Shown: positions 12,854-26,202 of the stretch, piece after piece
Layout: every line of letters begins with the position of its first letter
Numbering within the stretch: the first letter of the stretch is position 1
Assembly (NCBI GenBank): GCA_022266195.1
Contig: WHVY01000003.1
Span: forward strand, 10,044,001 to 10,108,000
Direction of reading: 5' to 3'
DNA from: Tetranychus cinnabarinus
Taxonomy: Eukaryota; Arthropoda; Arachnida; Trombidiformes; Tetranychidae
DNA length: 64,000 nucleotides
The notes under the pieces: model-generated
What the model saw: the letters and a program-made list of their open reading frames with translations, nothing else
The model's database searches: none
Told to the model about the DNA's origin: nothing
Position numbers and translations under genes: made by a program

Positions 12854-13870
12854 ATGTTCATGTACAAATTTTTACTTATTTATGCGCTTATTGTGTCACC
12901 AGTCAAGTCCATTTTTTCAATTAATTATGATCAACTAGATAAACTTACTTATTCACTTGAGCCAAAATTTTCGTTTAATTTTGAGTTTAACGTTCCTCTT
13001 TCATCTTTCTTTGATAAATCTAATGTTTTTGCTTCAATCTTGGTTCCTGTCACCATAACAATCAAAGAAGTTGAGGATGATACGCAATCTAATCAATCTG
13101 AGCTACTAAATCTGATTAAATCAAAATTCAAGCCTCAAATGGTTCCCAAAGAAGATGGATTAACTTCAAAAGTACCATATTTTGCTTATCCAGCTTATTT
13201 ACCAGTTTATTACGATGATCCCGTCTACGAAGATACAGTTTACCAAGAGTCAGCCGAATTAACCAACAATACAATTGATCGATCCGGTTACAACTATAAA
13301 CAGTTGAAGTTTCCATTTCAACGGACTAAGCGTAGTAATAAATGGAGAACTGAATTGAACCAAATGGTGTTGCATCTGCTTAAAAAGTGAGTTCTAATTT
13401 TTATTAGGGTGTAATGGTATCCATTAACTGTTGACCGTTATTGTTGTCTCTGTAGCTCTTGGTTAGAGGAAAAAGATTGTCTTGCTAAATTGATCTGCCA
13501 AATCTCTCGAAGTCAAATGATTGAAAATGATCTGATCAAGTCTATCATTACAAATTTAACAAGGTAAGAAGCTATAAATGATTACAAAGGCAAGGCACAA
13601 TTGATTATAAATCTCAGCAAAATGGACTCATTTTAAAGCAGTTTGCAGTAAAAATTAAAAGAACCTCGTAATTTGTAGTCGACCTCGCCTTTCCTTGACC
13701 ATTACTGATTAGTTTTATTTCTAGCTTTATTACTCTCATGATCTTTCTTTGACAGGCTACAACAGTTGCAGGATGGTAACAAATTGTTAATAGTCGGACC
13801 TTATTATGAAGCCCTACAGTTTGGTCAAATTTCAGGAAAATGTGAAGAAAAATATTCCAATTGCCGCTAA
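12854..13870 (+). CDS. secreted DM4/12-family-like cysteine protein
   Basis: Three exons (12854-13386, 13456-13563, 13756-13870) join in frame to 251 residues. The N-terminus is a signal peptide (MFMYKFLLIYALIVSPVKS). An ordinary middle region contains a Tyr/Pro/Asp-rich stretch (YFAYPAYLPVYYDDPVY). A basic RTKR site then precedes the C-terminal domain. That domain has W-x3-KDCLAKLICQIS early and FGQISGKCEEKYSNCR at the end. The spacing of four cysteines, two near the domain start and two at the C-terminus, fits the arthropod DM4/12 family, whose biochemical role is not established. Assignment rests on this cysteine pattern rather than a search. A possible poly(A) signal lies 100 bases downstream. 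Confidence 0.7.
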
Positions 13871-13969
13871 TCATTTATTCAACTGGTTTACAAACTATGT
13901 TTCTTATCAAATACGAGTCAAAATTGTCTCTATTAATTAACAGAAGTTATACGGGAAGAAGGAAATATT

Positions 13970-13975
13970 AATAAA
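13970..13975 (+). terminator. AATAAA poly(A) signal of the DM4/12-like gene
   Basis: AATAAA lies 100 bases past the TAA stop at 13868-13870, between this gene and the convergent UQCRB gene. Confidence 0.5.
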
Positions 13976-14366
13976 AATCGTAATTCAAACCATAACTGGA
14001 TTTTCAAGCATAATTTCAGGATTACAAAGGTTCTATAAAAGAATCTTGATAATTAGAGAAACAAAGTTGCGTCTGTACAAGATTGTAACCAGCTAACTTA
14101 ACTTTGCCTTGGGCGAGTCTCATTTAGTAAAATTGGTTAGAACATACAAGATACAACTTACTTGTTAGTAGATTCAGTGCTTATAAAATAGAGCAAGACA
14201 TTATTAATTTAATTTAATTACATCAATAACTCAAATTGTGATTTATTTCTAACAGAATAGCATAACTAAGCCTTACATTGTATTATAACCTTTACAAGAA
14301 AAAAATTCACAGGCTGTTGAACTAGTAAATTTTATATGATTTTGACTTTCTTTAACCAACGATGAT

Positions 14367-14812
14367 TTATTTCATGTGATTCTTTTCCCAATCCTCTCGC
14401 TCCTTTAGTTCAGCAGTTACTTCTTTTATATAAGGTTGAAGGTATCTTCCATTTTTCAAATCATCTTCATAGTTAGTCCATTGATTTTCTGGAAGGTATT
14501 CCTTTTGAATATCAAGCTGCATAGCTTGGATGTGTCGAAAGTTTCGTGCATGATAAATTTCTGATGGTAGTCGCCTTACAGCCTCTCGGGTCACCGCTTC
14601 GTGTTCCTCATCAGGATAGACATCATCATGATACAAGCCAAACTTGCAATATTCATTCAATTTGAACATAAGCCTACCAAGGGTTGCCTTGGATGTATCT
14701 TCAGCGGTAACTGCATAAGCAAAGAAAGAAAATGATTACATTTCATCATTCTGAAGTCTTAATGAATCAATAAACACATACCTTTGTAAAGAAGAGTTCG
14801 GAAAAGACGCAT
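14367..14812 (-). CDS. UQCRB: cytochrome b-c1 complex subunit 7 (UQCRB / QCR7)
   Basis: Small matrix-side subunit of mitochondrial complex III. Two exons on the minus strand: a 31-base first exon (14812-14782, MRLFRTLLYK) and 14710-14367. Together they give 124 residues, close to the usual 110-125. Recognisable family segments are KFGLYHDDVYPDE, EAVRRLPSEIYHARNFRHIQAM, the LPENQWTNYEDD motif, and the C-terminal YLQPYIKEVTAELKEREDW. The intron is 71 bases with a GTATGT donor and a GCAG acceptor. The gene is convergent with the DM4/12-like gene, about 500 bases apart. Confidence 0.93.
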
Positions 14813-17747
14813 GATGATCCAAAATGGGCAACACAATAGAGATTAAAGTAATATTATTAAACAAAATCTAACTGGATAGACAATTGACCTTAAAAACAAG
14901 CAAAGATTTTTCATAGACTCAAAGTAGCAGATAGGGAAGTATCGAATCCAGTATCGATAACATTAATATCTGGAAAATAAAAGTGCTTTTTTCAAAATCA
15001 TTATTTTTGTTCAATTGTGCTTATAGATATTTAAACCATTAATTATTCGAGAATTTGTTTAAAAGCAATAAATAAGACTGATTATTCCTGAAGGCAATTT
15101 ATAAACTAAAGCTTATCAATCAAAACTAGCGATTTCTTACCTTGAAATGTACATCTCTATAACGTGAAAATGAAGCCAATCACTGTTACATTAAGGAATT
15201 GATTGGAAGTTTTACCATCTTTAATCATCGAAAAACCACTGGATTGTTTTTTAATTGAGGCTGGAATAATGTTTATTGTGTTTATTGAAATTTCGACTTC
15301 AACAAAACTCAAAATTGGCTTCAAGTAATCTGGAATTTATCAATTTGCTTTTCCATTCATTGATACCTCCAGTCAAAGTATTGTGATTTTAATAAATGGT
15401 GATTATTTCAATGTGTACTTGCTCTGATTAAAATTGGATATAATTGCTCAATATTGAATAAAAATTTGCGTAAATAGATTGATGGGTTAATCAAATATAA
15501 TGACGCATTGATATTACCAAGCATTTAATCGCCATAAATTTTGAAACAAGTGAAAAGGTAAAAGTCTATCACAGCAAAACGTTGCTAAAATGAGATTTAG
15601 GTGCAACATTAACCTCTATTGTAATCAGACCTTGCTTCAGAAGCATAAGATAAAAAAATAATCACCTTGACTATTACTTGATCCAGTGATAATCCAATTG
15701 ATTGAATTTTGAATTCCACAGGTTTGATTGAAAGAGATGATTAAATCGAGATTTCATTTCCATGATCAAATAATGATGGAATAATCATTCAATTGAATAA
15801 CTGAGTCAAACTGACAGTCATGATGAATTGTTTGATATCCAATAACGATCAACATTCAAAGTCTGTGCCTTTTTGTACTTTGAGTGTTAAAACCAAACAC
15901 AATTAAACTCGCCTTTCCCTTAATAATCAAACAATAAACTTGATTACAGAAACTATACATTTTTTGATGAAAAAATTGTTAATAAATCAGCATTACATTT
16001 GCAACTAACCATAAAAATGATAGTAAAGCTTTTTGGTAAGTTGATAAGTTATTAGCCCGTCAAAAAAGTAAGACATTGTATAAATGTTGTTTTTGTTTCA
16101 TTCAGATTGAAATAATTGTAATAATAATGATAATGATGATAATAATAGTACAATATAAATGACAATAAACCTGAAACTGGAATTACAATTGCATTATAAA
16201 TAAACAAAAGTTCTGAAGATAGGTTGAACAATATTTCGCTTGGTAAGTTTTATGAAGTAAAGATGAAATAATAATAACAATGAAAAGCATTTACAATATT
16301 GGGATATTGGATGACGAAAGTGATGATCAAATGATTACAATGACGGCACTGGATGAAATATTTAACAACCATTTAGTAATAAACCTTGTTTGTATCTATT
16401 TTTTGTTTCCTCAATTTGAACATCATCACCATCATCGGCATCACAATCATTGTAGGCTTTGTCTGAATGATATACTTTTCCTTATTACTTTTTACAGTGC
16501 ATTTCTCACCATTTCAAATCAAATTAAACTCCATATCGACATATATATTAACAATTTGACAAGAATCAAATAAATTAAGATAGATAAAATCTGTGATTAA
16601 AATAAGACAAAGGATAAATTTGAATCCATTCCAAATAAAAACTGAAACTATTTTGTGAAGTTAAAAATCTAATTAAGTAAGAAATGAAGACTATTTTTTA
16701 AGTTCATTTTAAATCTTCATTGGTGAGATTCTTACTCAATTATTGGTAATAAAAACATGTTAAGTTGTCAATCTTATAATAAAAACTCTGGCATTAGTTT
16801 CAATTGTAGTTTGAAATGGATTTTACAATGAAAAAAAAACACTAGATTTTCTCTATTCACAATTCATTAGTCCACTTAATGTATCCAATATGAGCTGAAA
16901 ATCTTTCTTTAAAAATCTGACATCTATTATTTATACTATTTATAATTCATAAATATATATATTTTGAATATATATATTCATATCTTTTTTTACTTCCAGG
17001 AACATGGACCACGCAGTTATCTACACTCACAAATATCACTAGTCAATCAAAGGATAAACTAGGTGATATCCATTTGTGCCCATTTTTGATTGATTGTAAC
17101 AAAATACACATTCTTTTCCATAAATGTTTCTCTCTAAGTTGCTTTAAATCCATCTCCAGATTTCTTTTGAGGTCCAAGTGATGAAAACAATTTTTGCTTG
17201 GACTTTTTCTTCCTTTTGGTTGCTTTAAATCATCAAATTGGTAAAATAGTTGATTACTCTATCACAGACAGCGAAAAAGACGAGCGAGCAAAGACTTATG
17301 GACATGTCAGTTTGCCGTAAGATGATTTTTGTTAAAAAAAAGTAGAATTCAGAAAACAGCGAAGATGACTGATGATATTAAATATAGAAATAATGGATGA
17401 TGATGGGAAGCATAGCTCGGTAATATTGTAGAAAACACTTGAGGTCGTGAAAATTAATCATCTTATAACAATCTTATAATTTTCAAAGTCCTTATTCTTG
17501 ATGAAATGGAGATGACTTTTGACAACAAGAAAAAAAGTAATAAATGAAGAAGCATTTTCATCTGTTTATCCCACATGAAGCCTTTGGTTTGGAAAGTATT
17601 TTCTTTTTGGCTTGTTCGTTGCTTGTACATTTTCCTAACTTGGTAAATTTTATCCTGATCTGGTGTTCTTCTTTTTGATTATGATAACTTTTGAATATAT
17701 CGTGCTTTGCCGTTTGTTGCATTTTCTTGAAGAAAATAAAATTTCTC
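14813..17747. other. intergenic, no gene recognised
   Basis: About 2.9 kb of AT-rich DNA between the UQCRB start and the SLC27 stop. It contains short (AAT/ATG)-rich runs near 16120-16150 and a palindromic AT stretch near 16950-16980. The longest open frame (16280-16573) has a His run and a biased composition and is not supported as a gene. Confidence 0.5.
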
Positions 17748-20700
17748 TCAAATTCTTAATTTTGATGTTAATATATCATTATAAACATTTTCATCAATCC
17801 TTATATATTTGTCTTTCGAGAAATCCAAAACATACAACGGATCTTTAACAACTTGTGGATTATATCCTTCACTGCAAAATTTGGTCTTGGTCAATTTAAA
17901 TGTTCCTGTAGTTTCCATTTGTGAAACAATACGAACTATCACCGGTATTGAAAAAGAGGGCAACACTTTGTGCATTTTGTGTAAGAAATTATCTAAATCA
18001 AGGCCTTTCTCAGTCTCCAAAATAGCTACCATTCCAGCTTTACCTTCACAACCAGGAATATCAACACCAAAAACAACACAGTCAACCAATTCCAAAATAT
18101 TACTAATAACTGCTTCTACCTCACTGGTTGAAACATTTTCACCTTTCCAACGGAAAGTATCACCGGTACGATCTTTAAAATACAGATAACCGTAGGTATC
18201 CATGTAAAGAAGGTCGCCTGAAAGAAAGGCTGAATCACCTTTACGAAAAACGTCTCGAACAATTTTCTTTTTAGATGCTTCAGAGTCAACATAGCCGTCA
18301 AATGCTCGTGAGGGATCCGATTCAATGATTTTACCAACAAATTCACCGCATTCACCACCTTGACAGAGAACACACATTCCATTTGCATCTCGAACAGGTT
18401 CATTAGTGTTTTCATCAATTTTAATCAATGCCACTGGATAGACACTGGGTAATATGCGTGAAATAAAGCCACATGAGCCTTCTTGATTGTCAACATTAAC
18501 TTAAAAAAAGAAGCAAAGAAAAAGAAAAGAAAAATTAGTCATACATTCATTGAGAATTTTCATGAATCAATCAATAGAGAAAAACAATTTCAATGTCATC
18601 TTAATGAGCTTTCCTTCAAAAAATGACTGGACAGTACAAAAACATGCAGAGTGGCAATTAAAATAATCAAGATAATTAAATTTTGATTGAATGAATTGAT
18701 AAACAAAATTGGTAACTAAATTAAAACTAGAAATATATTGGAAAGACAAGGCCAAAGTTTTTACAGCGTTAGAGTAAGATTGAAGACATCGAAGAAAAAT
18801 ATAAATATTGAAACAATTTACTAAAATTTGTTGAATTACAAATAATTTCATCAAAAGTCAACATCGTGATGACAATGAAGATAATTGAACACCTTTAATG
18901 GTCAACCGGTTTCAAGAGAAAAACAAAATTAATATTGAAGATTGAATGTTGATGACTATTTGTTGATTCAATTTAAGGTGAACTTTTCCTTCTAGAGTAG
19001 TTTAACAACGAGATGATGGTAACCTGTCAATTAATATTTCAATAAACTGGCAAAATTAGCTAACAGTTAAGTGGCGAAACAAAATTCATTTTTGCTCAAG
19101 TAATTTTCCCAATTTCAGATTTATTTATTACATTACACTTAACCTTCAAGTTAGCCCTGTTATTGACCTAAATTGTGATGGCAAAGACTAAATGTTAAAT
19201 GTGAAAATGTTTACTGGTTTTGAGGTTTTTGTTTTACAGCAGAAATGAAAAGGTCCAAAAGATTTAATGAAACAACTTTCCGAGTAAGTTCATGGAAAGT
19301 ATAAAGGTTGCTTGTGCTAAGTTTGCTCGGTCGAAACCTAATTGTGAACTAAAATGAACCTTTATTTACATGTACGTTTTTGTTCATCCACCTAAATTTC
19401 AAAGTTAATCAAAAAAATGTTCATGAAACTTTCAAATGTTACATTAGATGCAAACTAAAAGTGATTGCCTTAAGGCTTGGATTGGCATTAGTTGACCGAG
19501 ATGATCTTGAAAAACGGAATAAGAGAGAATGAAAGAGAAAGTTAAAGAGCCTGAGGAAACGGTTGATTCATCGAGTTGGAAGAACTTTTATAATGAATGA
19601 TGAGAAATGATAACAAAAACTCGTAATATTTCAGCAACATTTATAATGTTAATGAAAAGGTGAGAGGGAAAAAGGTCTGCAAAAAACACCTTCACTTTTA
19701 ACATTTACATTTAACGGTTGACTTATCAATTCTGAAAGAGATTTTCAATGATTTTCGTCATTATCATGATAATTTACTTTTTTCTTCAGTGCTTTTCTTT
19801 TTTTTCTCGTCTCTCTTTCAAGCACTCCTCTGCCTTCATCAAAGAAGGCCAAGTGTTTAGTTTATTTTCAGTTTTAGTCATTCATTTCAATTTATTTATT
19901 TTTTTGAATCACTTTTCCTCTCTCAATCGATTGAGGCTAATTTTTAAGTGTCTATTGTAAACTTGACTTGAGTGGTCATTTGAATGGTCTTATTGTTCAT
20001 TTTTCATGAATTTAAAGTTCTCGATTAGAGGGAACATCCCATGAACCAGGTTTAAGTGAGTTTGATTTTTCATGAAATTAAGAAAATTTAGTGGTCAAAC
20101 AACCTAACCACTTAACAATTGTAAAGTGTTATTCCTAAAATTTAAAATTAAATGTTACGTCAATTAAACCATGTAAACATTGAAAATTAATGCTTGAAAT
20201 AACGATGACGGTACTTACTGACATTGGCATTGCCCTCAGTTGAACCATAAAATTCACCGATTCGAGTAATGTTGAATCGATTGGCAAATTGGGACCAAAT
20301 TTTAGGCCTTAAACCATTGCCAAACATTAAAGTAACTTTATGCTGAGTATCAGTTGGTTTAGGGTTTTGAGCTAATAGATATCGACATATTTCACCAATA
20401 TATTGGGCAGCCTGAAAAAAAAGAGAGTAAAGGGTTAAAAGATTGGTTAGTTTATTGAAAAGATACTTGACTTGACAAATTGAGAAGCATAAGAAGCATT
20501 AATAAATTATAATAATTTACATAGTTCGTTAACTTATGAAATTAACCTGTTAAACAAGGAAATATTTTTCATTCGTCTCCTTTTCAACTCCTACTTTTAC
20601 CCCTTAACATCGCTTTCTCTCGCTTTCTCTCTCCTTTTATGGTTCTATCAGGTTTCCTCTTCAAGGTTCTGGTTTAACTTACCGTGCAGTTATATTTGAT

Positions 20701-22651
20701 ACAATCAGTCCAAAACTTTGAAGCGGAAAATTTTGCTCGAAGGGCAATGGTATCACCAAAAATTAAACATTGACACGTTCCTAATGAACCGCCAGCTAAA
20801 TGATAAAGAGGAAGACAATTGTAGATAACTTCATTTGGACGGAATCCAATCAAATTTCGGAGAGCAGCACCCATCCAATAGTAACGATTATGTTTGATGA
20901 TAGCAGCTTTGGGTAGTCCTGTGGTACCCGAGGTGTAAATATAAAACAAACGATCTAGACATGGGATAGAGGGAAAAAAGAGAATAAAATACAAATGAAA
21001 ATTGTTTGCGTGCTTAGTAAATCAAAGTACAACTCTTAAAATATGACAAAGTTGCAATGAATCAAATGACATTGTAGTGATTGATAGTGCAAGTGTTCAC
21101 AAGACAATGAAAGAAAACATGAAATGAGAAAATTTTGGATTAAATATTAATTTAAAGCAATGAATTTAAATTAAGAAAACATTTTTTTCGTGATATTAGT
21201 ACTTCTAATGTCATTTTTTTTCTACCTTTCCTCCCTCCTTTTTTCCTACAATTTGAATGTAACTAATCGATAAAATATAGCATTACTAACTACTCTATTA
21301 TGATGCATGGATATCACCTCATGAAAATATACATAGATATCTAATGTTTCTAGATTGTTTCATTATTTTGTTTGTTACTGATTAACTTTTAACAACTCAT
21401 GTTCAATATAACTACTAAATCTTATCCAACATATCAACATAATTATCGTCGATGTTACTCAATGTGTTAAACCCCTTTCTAGTTATTAATACTTGTTCAA
21501 TTCCCAACCTTCTTTACCTAACTATTTACCAATCAAGTTTCTTCCATCTCTTGCAATATTTATCAGTAAAATGTTGTAGAGAAAATTAAAGTCAAATTAC
21601 CATTAACGTTGCCTTTCCACACGGTCGATGGAAGTGAGGACGAACTTTCATCAATCAAATTATGCAGTGGTTTAGCAGAAATGATATTGGAGTCGCATTT
21701 TCCTAGGCATAAATATTGCATTCCTTCTTGTTTCTTATCCAAGGTTGGAGCTATTTCTTCGATTGCTGTAAAAAAAGAAACAATAGTAAAAAAGAAGAAA
21801 TTAATTTAAGAAATGAATTTTTTTCACCAACATGCATTTTCAATTTAAATTTATCAATAGCGCCTAGCGGAGCAAGGAGAAGGTTATGAGCGCTAAAAAT
21901 TCACATTAACGTTAAGTCAAGTGAACCGGATAAACAAAAACAAAACAAGAGTTAGTGAGAAAAAGAGACAAACAGTTATACCAATTGTATGCAAAGTAGA
22001 GATAGTGATTTTTCAAATAGTTTAACATGACAATTGTGAAAATTAAATGAAAGATTCTCATCTTTAAATACATTTTTATAAGATAAATTTCTTACCTTTA
22101 GAAAGTTCACTTGAAAAAATGACAGCTCTACATTTAACAACAGTTATTGAATGGACTAATGTGGCCAAACGAAGATTGGCATTAATGAGAGCTGTAATTA
22201 TTCCAGCTTTTGAAAGACCCAACCAAAGGGCTATAAATTCTGGACGTGAATCCATGAAAAGGGCAACCTCTTGGCCAGGTTGATAACCTAGGCCGAGGAA
22301 AGCATTTGCTACCTTATTTGAATAATCATCAAGATCTTTAAAGGTCCACACTTGATCTTCAAAAAGGATTGCAGCTCGGTTAGGATGTTTTTTGACAGTT
22401 TGAAGAAATAGCTGAGGTATGGTGGCATTGCGTTTTTTCATTAGGTACAACGAAACTTTGGTTTTGACTAAACGGTAAAGGCTTTTCAAATCACGAGAAG
22501 CTGTACGTACAATAATTCTAAGAAAAGTCCAACCACCGCTGACAATATAAATTGTCAACAGGGCTAAAAGGGTCTTCCAGAGACCAATAAAAACTCCTAT
22601 GGAACATCCCACTAAAAAGATGATTTTGATGTTGTTAATTTTAGCATACAT
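17748..22651 (-). CDS. SLC27A4: long-chain fatty acid transport protein / very-long-chain acyl-CoA synthetase (SLC27A family)
   Basis: Membrane protein that couples fatty-acid uptake to ATP-dependent CoA activation. Five minus-strand exons (22651-22096, 21765-21601, 20954-20683, 20411-20219, 18499-17748) join in frame to 645 residues; human FATP4 is of similar size. A hydrophobic N-terminus (residues about 9-43) gives the membrane anchor. The adenylate-forming core follows: AMP-binding motif YIYTSGTTGLPK (245-256), the FATP motif IGEFYGSTEGNANV (382-395), and DRTGDTFRWKGEN (505-517) near the C-terminal lid. The FATP1/FATP4 branch is my best guess within the family; the exact orthologue is uncertain. 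Introns range from 0.23 to 1.7 kb. A paired GC-rich motif lies about 300 bases upstream of the start. Confidence 0.92.
18500..20218. other. large intron of the SLC27 gene
   Basis: AT-rich sequence between exons 4 and 5 of the minus-strand SLC27 gene. No additional exon or RNA gene is seen. Confidence 0.6.
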
Positions 22652-25600
22652 TTTTAGGCAAAAAAATGATGAGGAGGAGGAAGAGGATAAAGGAAAAGTG
22701 TGATGGTTGATACTGTTAGTTAAAGATGTTTTCAGTTATCCACTGGAGGTAGTTGATGATACACTCCAACTATCCAAGCACAATTTCAAACGGACAATGA
22801 TTCAACGATAATATGTACAAAAAAAATCAAATCAATGAAAAAGTGGAGCAAAAAAAGATAAAATTTACTTTCCATTTAGCCAGATGATTGAATAAGAGTG
22901 AGATGAACATCCAATTTGCTTGCTATTCCCAATTTTAAAAACAAAATCCTATAGATGGCGCTAATAAAGTTATCAACGCCATCTATTGGTGTAAAAAAAG
23001 AAAGAAGGAAAATATGATTCAAAAAATTGTTAGCTTTTCCTAAGTTTATTGATTAGCTAATTTATAAGTTTCATTAGTGCCTCAATTTAATCTTTAATAA
23101 CCTTTAGATCAAATGTTGAATCAGATAAATGGATAATCAAACCATATGCTTATAATCTACCATAAAATACCAGATATAACAATTCGGAGTTGATGTAATT
23201 TTGAGTTTTACTTGGCGATCGTGTTAACCAAACCTGTACTGGAAAATAATGCTGATTAACAAAATACTTAAACCTGATTATAAACACTCAACAATTTAAC
23301 CTCTCCAGTTTTCATAATCGTGCAGTATCAGCATGAATGACAATATTAATATACAAATTGAACCGTCTCAATATCGTTCTTCATGTTGTTCAAAGTCATT
23401 AGTCTTAAAATTCCTAATGTCTTCTGTTTTTCACAACTCTTGGGATTTCAATATTGCCTGGTATACATTTCACTGATTATTCAATAGGAAAACCCAATTA
23501 GTTATTTAGGATGAAACGACCAAAATGATTCTCAAGGTTTGGCAAAGAAATGCTGATGCCAAAATTAGCCACACATTTCGCTTACTTTGTGTATCGACTG
23601 AAAAAAATGAGCAATTTTTAGGTTTTTTCAAACTCTTGGCTTATTAAAATAACTGATTATTGATTTCAATCATATGTAATGTTAAAAATTGATATTTAAA
23701 CTTTGGATGCTTCAAATGAAGTGGAAAATGTGAGTTATCAAAGTCATTCACTCTAATCATGGTTTTTTTTCAAAACTGGTTGAATAACTTTTCCTTCAGG
23801 GTTACCAAGAGATTATTAAACATCAACCCTAGTCTTACATGAAGCTGATTCCTAACCATCTGATAAATAAGTGACTCTAATCAATTTACCTGATCAAACA
23901 TAATTAACTTTCCCATTCAGCCATAGTTCAGTAAGTTTACCCTTTGATAATCACCCATTTTATAAAGCTTTTTGTTGTTACCTGTTAAGCCAACATAAAG
24001 TATCGTAAATTCAGACTGTCACAATTTAAAAGATAACTGTCTTCTGAATAACTGTTAGCCAACATGATAAGATTGTCAAAAATCATTGATTCACAGATGT
24101 TGAGAGATAGGAAAATGTTGGCATGAATTTATCTCCAAAACATGCTTATTGTGTGTTAAGATTCAATGAATATTAAGATGTGTAACAATTACTGTTTTAT
24201 TTGTAACTCAACTTTCATTAATCACTCAATTTAATAGTAAATCCTATTATAAATATTTGAATCAATAAATGAGCTTCCAAGTAAGATGTTTAGTTGAATT
24301 TAAATCAATAATCTTGAGTAGCGTGTGTTGAGTTAATAAAGAGGTAAACATTGATTTAATGGGAGAAAAATTTCTTACCTTTCAATCCATCAATCTATTG
24401 AATGTGTTCAATAAGTTAATCATGAAAAGATGGAAGCGAATTAAGATCATTAATTAATTTGAACATTGAACATCACAATAGGAACAATGGAATTACAATT
24501 TTTCAACTTTCGTTTAATGCAAACAATCCAACAATCAAGTTAACCTTAACAGTTACAAACTACCGTTTTCATTGGCAGTCATGCTAATTATCAATTGGTT
24601 AAACTAAAAAAAGGTTAATGATCGTTAATTTCTTAATTTACTTCTTCTTCTCAAATAATGTTAACAATTGTCATCATCAGGAAATAACATCATTTGTCAG
24701 TTAAATGAAAGATTGGTCAGAAAAGCAATTTGTTCAATCAATCGTTCCTGGAATCCTGAGAGTGACCCATAAGTCGATTACATTACCTCTAACTGGCTAT
24801 TCATTGTCAATAGATTCAACTAACCAAACAATCAATTAATCTGGCCTAAATTCATTCAACGTTGAACCATTGTTTTGTTACTCAGCTATTGTTAAAAAAA
24901 GGTGAGAGTTGGAAATGTTTAGCTTAAAGTAAATTGTAATTCAGTGTTTTCATCTCTCATCCATTAAGTTAATTTTCAATTTCAATATTAATCAAATTAT
25001 TACGATTAAAGCTAGCCATTGATTTGAAATACAATTTGACCAAAAGTCAGTTGAATATTCCCTCTTTGTCTGAAATCTTTCATTACATTGAATTTGGTAC
25101 ATTGAGTACGAAAGCGATCTTCAATTGCGGCGATTTAATACTAAGATTAATCAATTAATCTGTGATTAATGGAATGACGTGTTCACCATTGATTTATATG
25201 TCATTTAAATTGCGTAATGCTCCTATTAAAATTATCATTAAATCTTGGAACTGATGAGCCTTCTGTAAGCTCCAGATTGGTGTCTTACGATTATCATGTG
25301 TGTTCAAGATAATGGTAAAAATAGGTGAAAGTATTATTAGATTGGATGGGTAAAAATAATCCAAAAAGCAGGTTATAATACCTTTAAATTGATTTATTTC
25401 AATTTCTTTGGGTACAAAATAAGGTGTCTCGATGATTACAGATTTGTATTGATAAATTGTTTTGTTTCATCTCTTGTCACCTTTCTTGATTCCATCTTGA
25501 TTAAATCATTATCAGTCGAAAAAATCTTGTAACAATAAAGTGCTTTCGTCTAAAATTGAATGTGACGGTTAACAATTAAGCTGCTTTAAACTCGATTCCA

Positions 25601-26202
25601 AGAAAGGTTGCACTTGTTGTTTCCTGACTTGTACCAATTGTGTTATTAAATTGCCTATCAGTCATTGGATTGGTATTCAACAATTGTGCGATTATTTCTG
25701 GCCATGAGTTATTGTTACAGCAAGATAAGAATTGATTAGAAATTTAGAAATAAAAGAAATTTTTCCTTTTATTTGGATTTCTCAAATAATCGCAATGTAA
25801 CAGTATTTAGGTATAAAATTTGGTTTTGGCTTCAATTGAGGTGATTTTGGTGGAAAATTTACTTTACAAGGCGTTAGTTGATTGAAATTCTCAAAGGTCT
25901 GAGTATATACAATATTGACGGTGACATTTTAATTAGTTCCGTTCATTTTTTCAGTTGTTATCAACAACCAGGTCTGATAAATATTTTCACTGGTTTAGCT
26001 TGCTTGAGTCCAGGAATACAATCAGAGATTACCAATATCCTTGGTTTATGAGACATAATTCAATGGGTATAATGTTTAAGAGACTTTGATCCGTCTTCAT
26101 AAGATATTAGAGGGAAGCAAATCAATCACAGCAGAAGTTCATCTTGGCTTTAAGCACTGGTGAACCATTTCAGATAAAATTCATCGAGAGTTTGGCAGAT
26201 CC
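22652..26202. other. intergenic, no gene recognised
   Basis: About 3.5 kb between the SLC27 start and the last exon of the EGF-repeat gene. It is AT-rich with no coding frame of note. The only distinctive item is the inverted pair at 22951-22986. Confidence 0.5.
22951..22986. promoter_or_regulatory. inverted pair of ATAGATGGCG motifs
   Basis: ATAGATGGCG (22951-22960) and its exact reverse complement (22977-22986) are separated by 16 bases, about 300 bases upstream of the SLC27 start codon. The left arm continues as AGATGGCGCTAA, which resembles the arthropod CTCF core and YY1/Pho-type sites as I recall them. It could be a paired protein-binding site or a small hairpin. The inverted repeat is seen directly; function is inference. 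Confidence 0.35.

Noticed and set aside
16280..16573. 97-codon plus-strand open frame with a His run
   Set aside because: Biased composition, no splice context, no recognisable domain; it lies in AT-rich intergenic DNA.
17809..18189. 126-codon plus-strand frame
   Set aside because: Antisense to the last SLC27 exon, which carries recognised family motifs.
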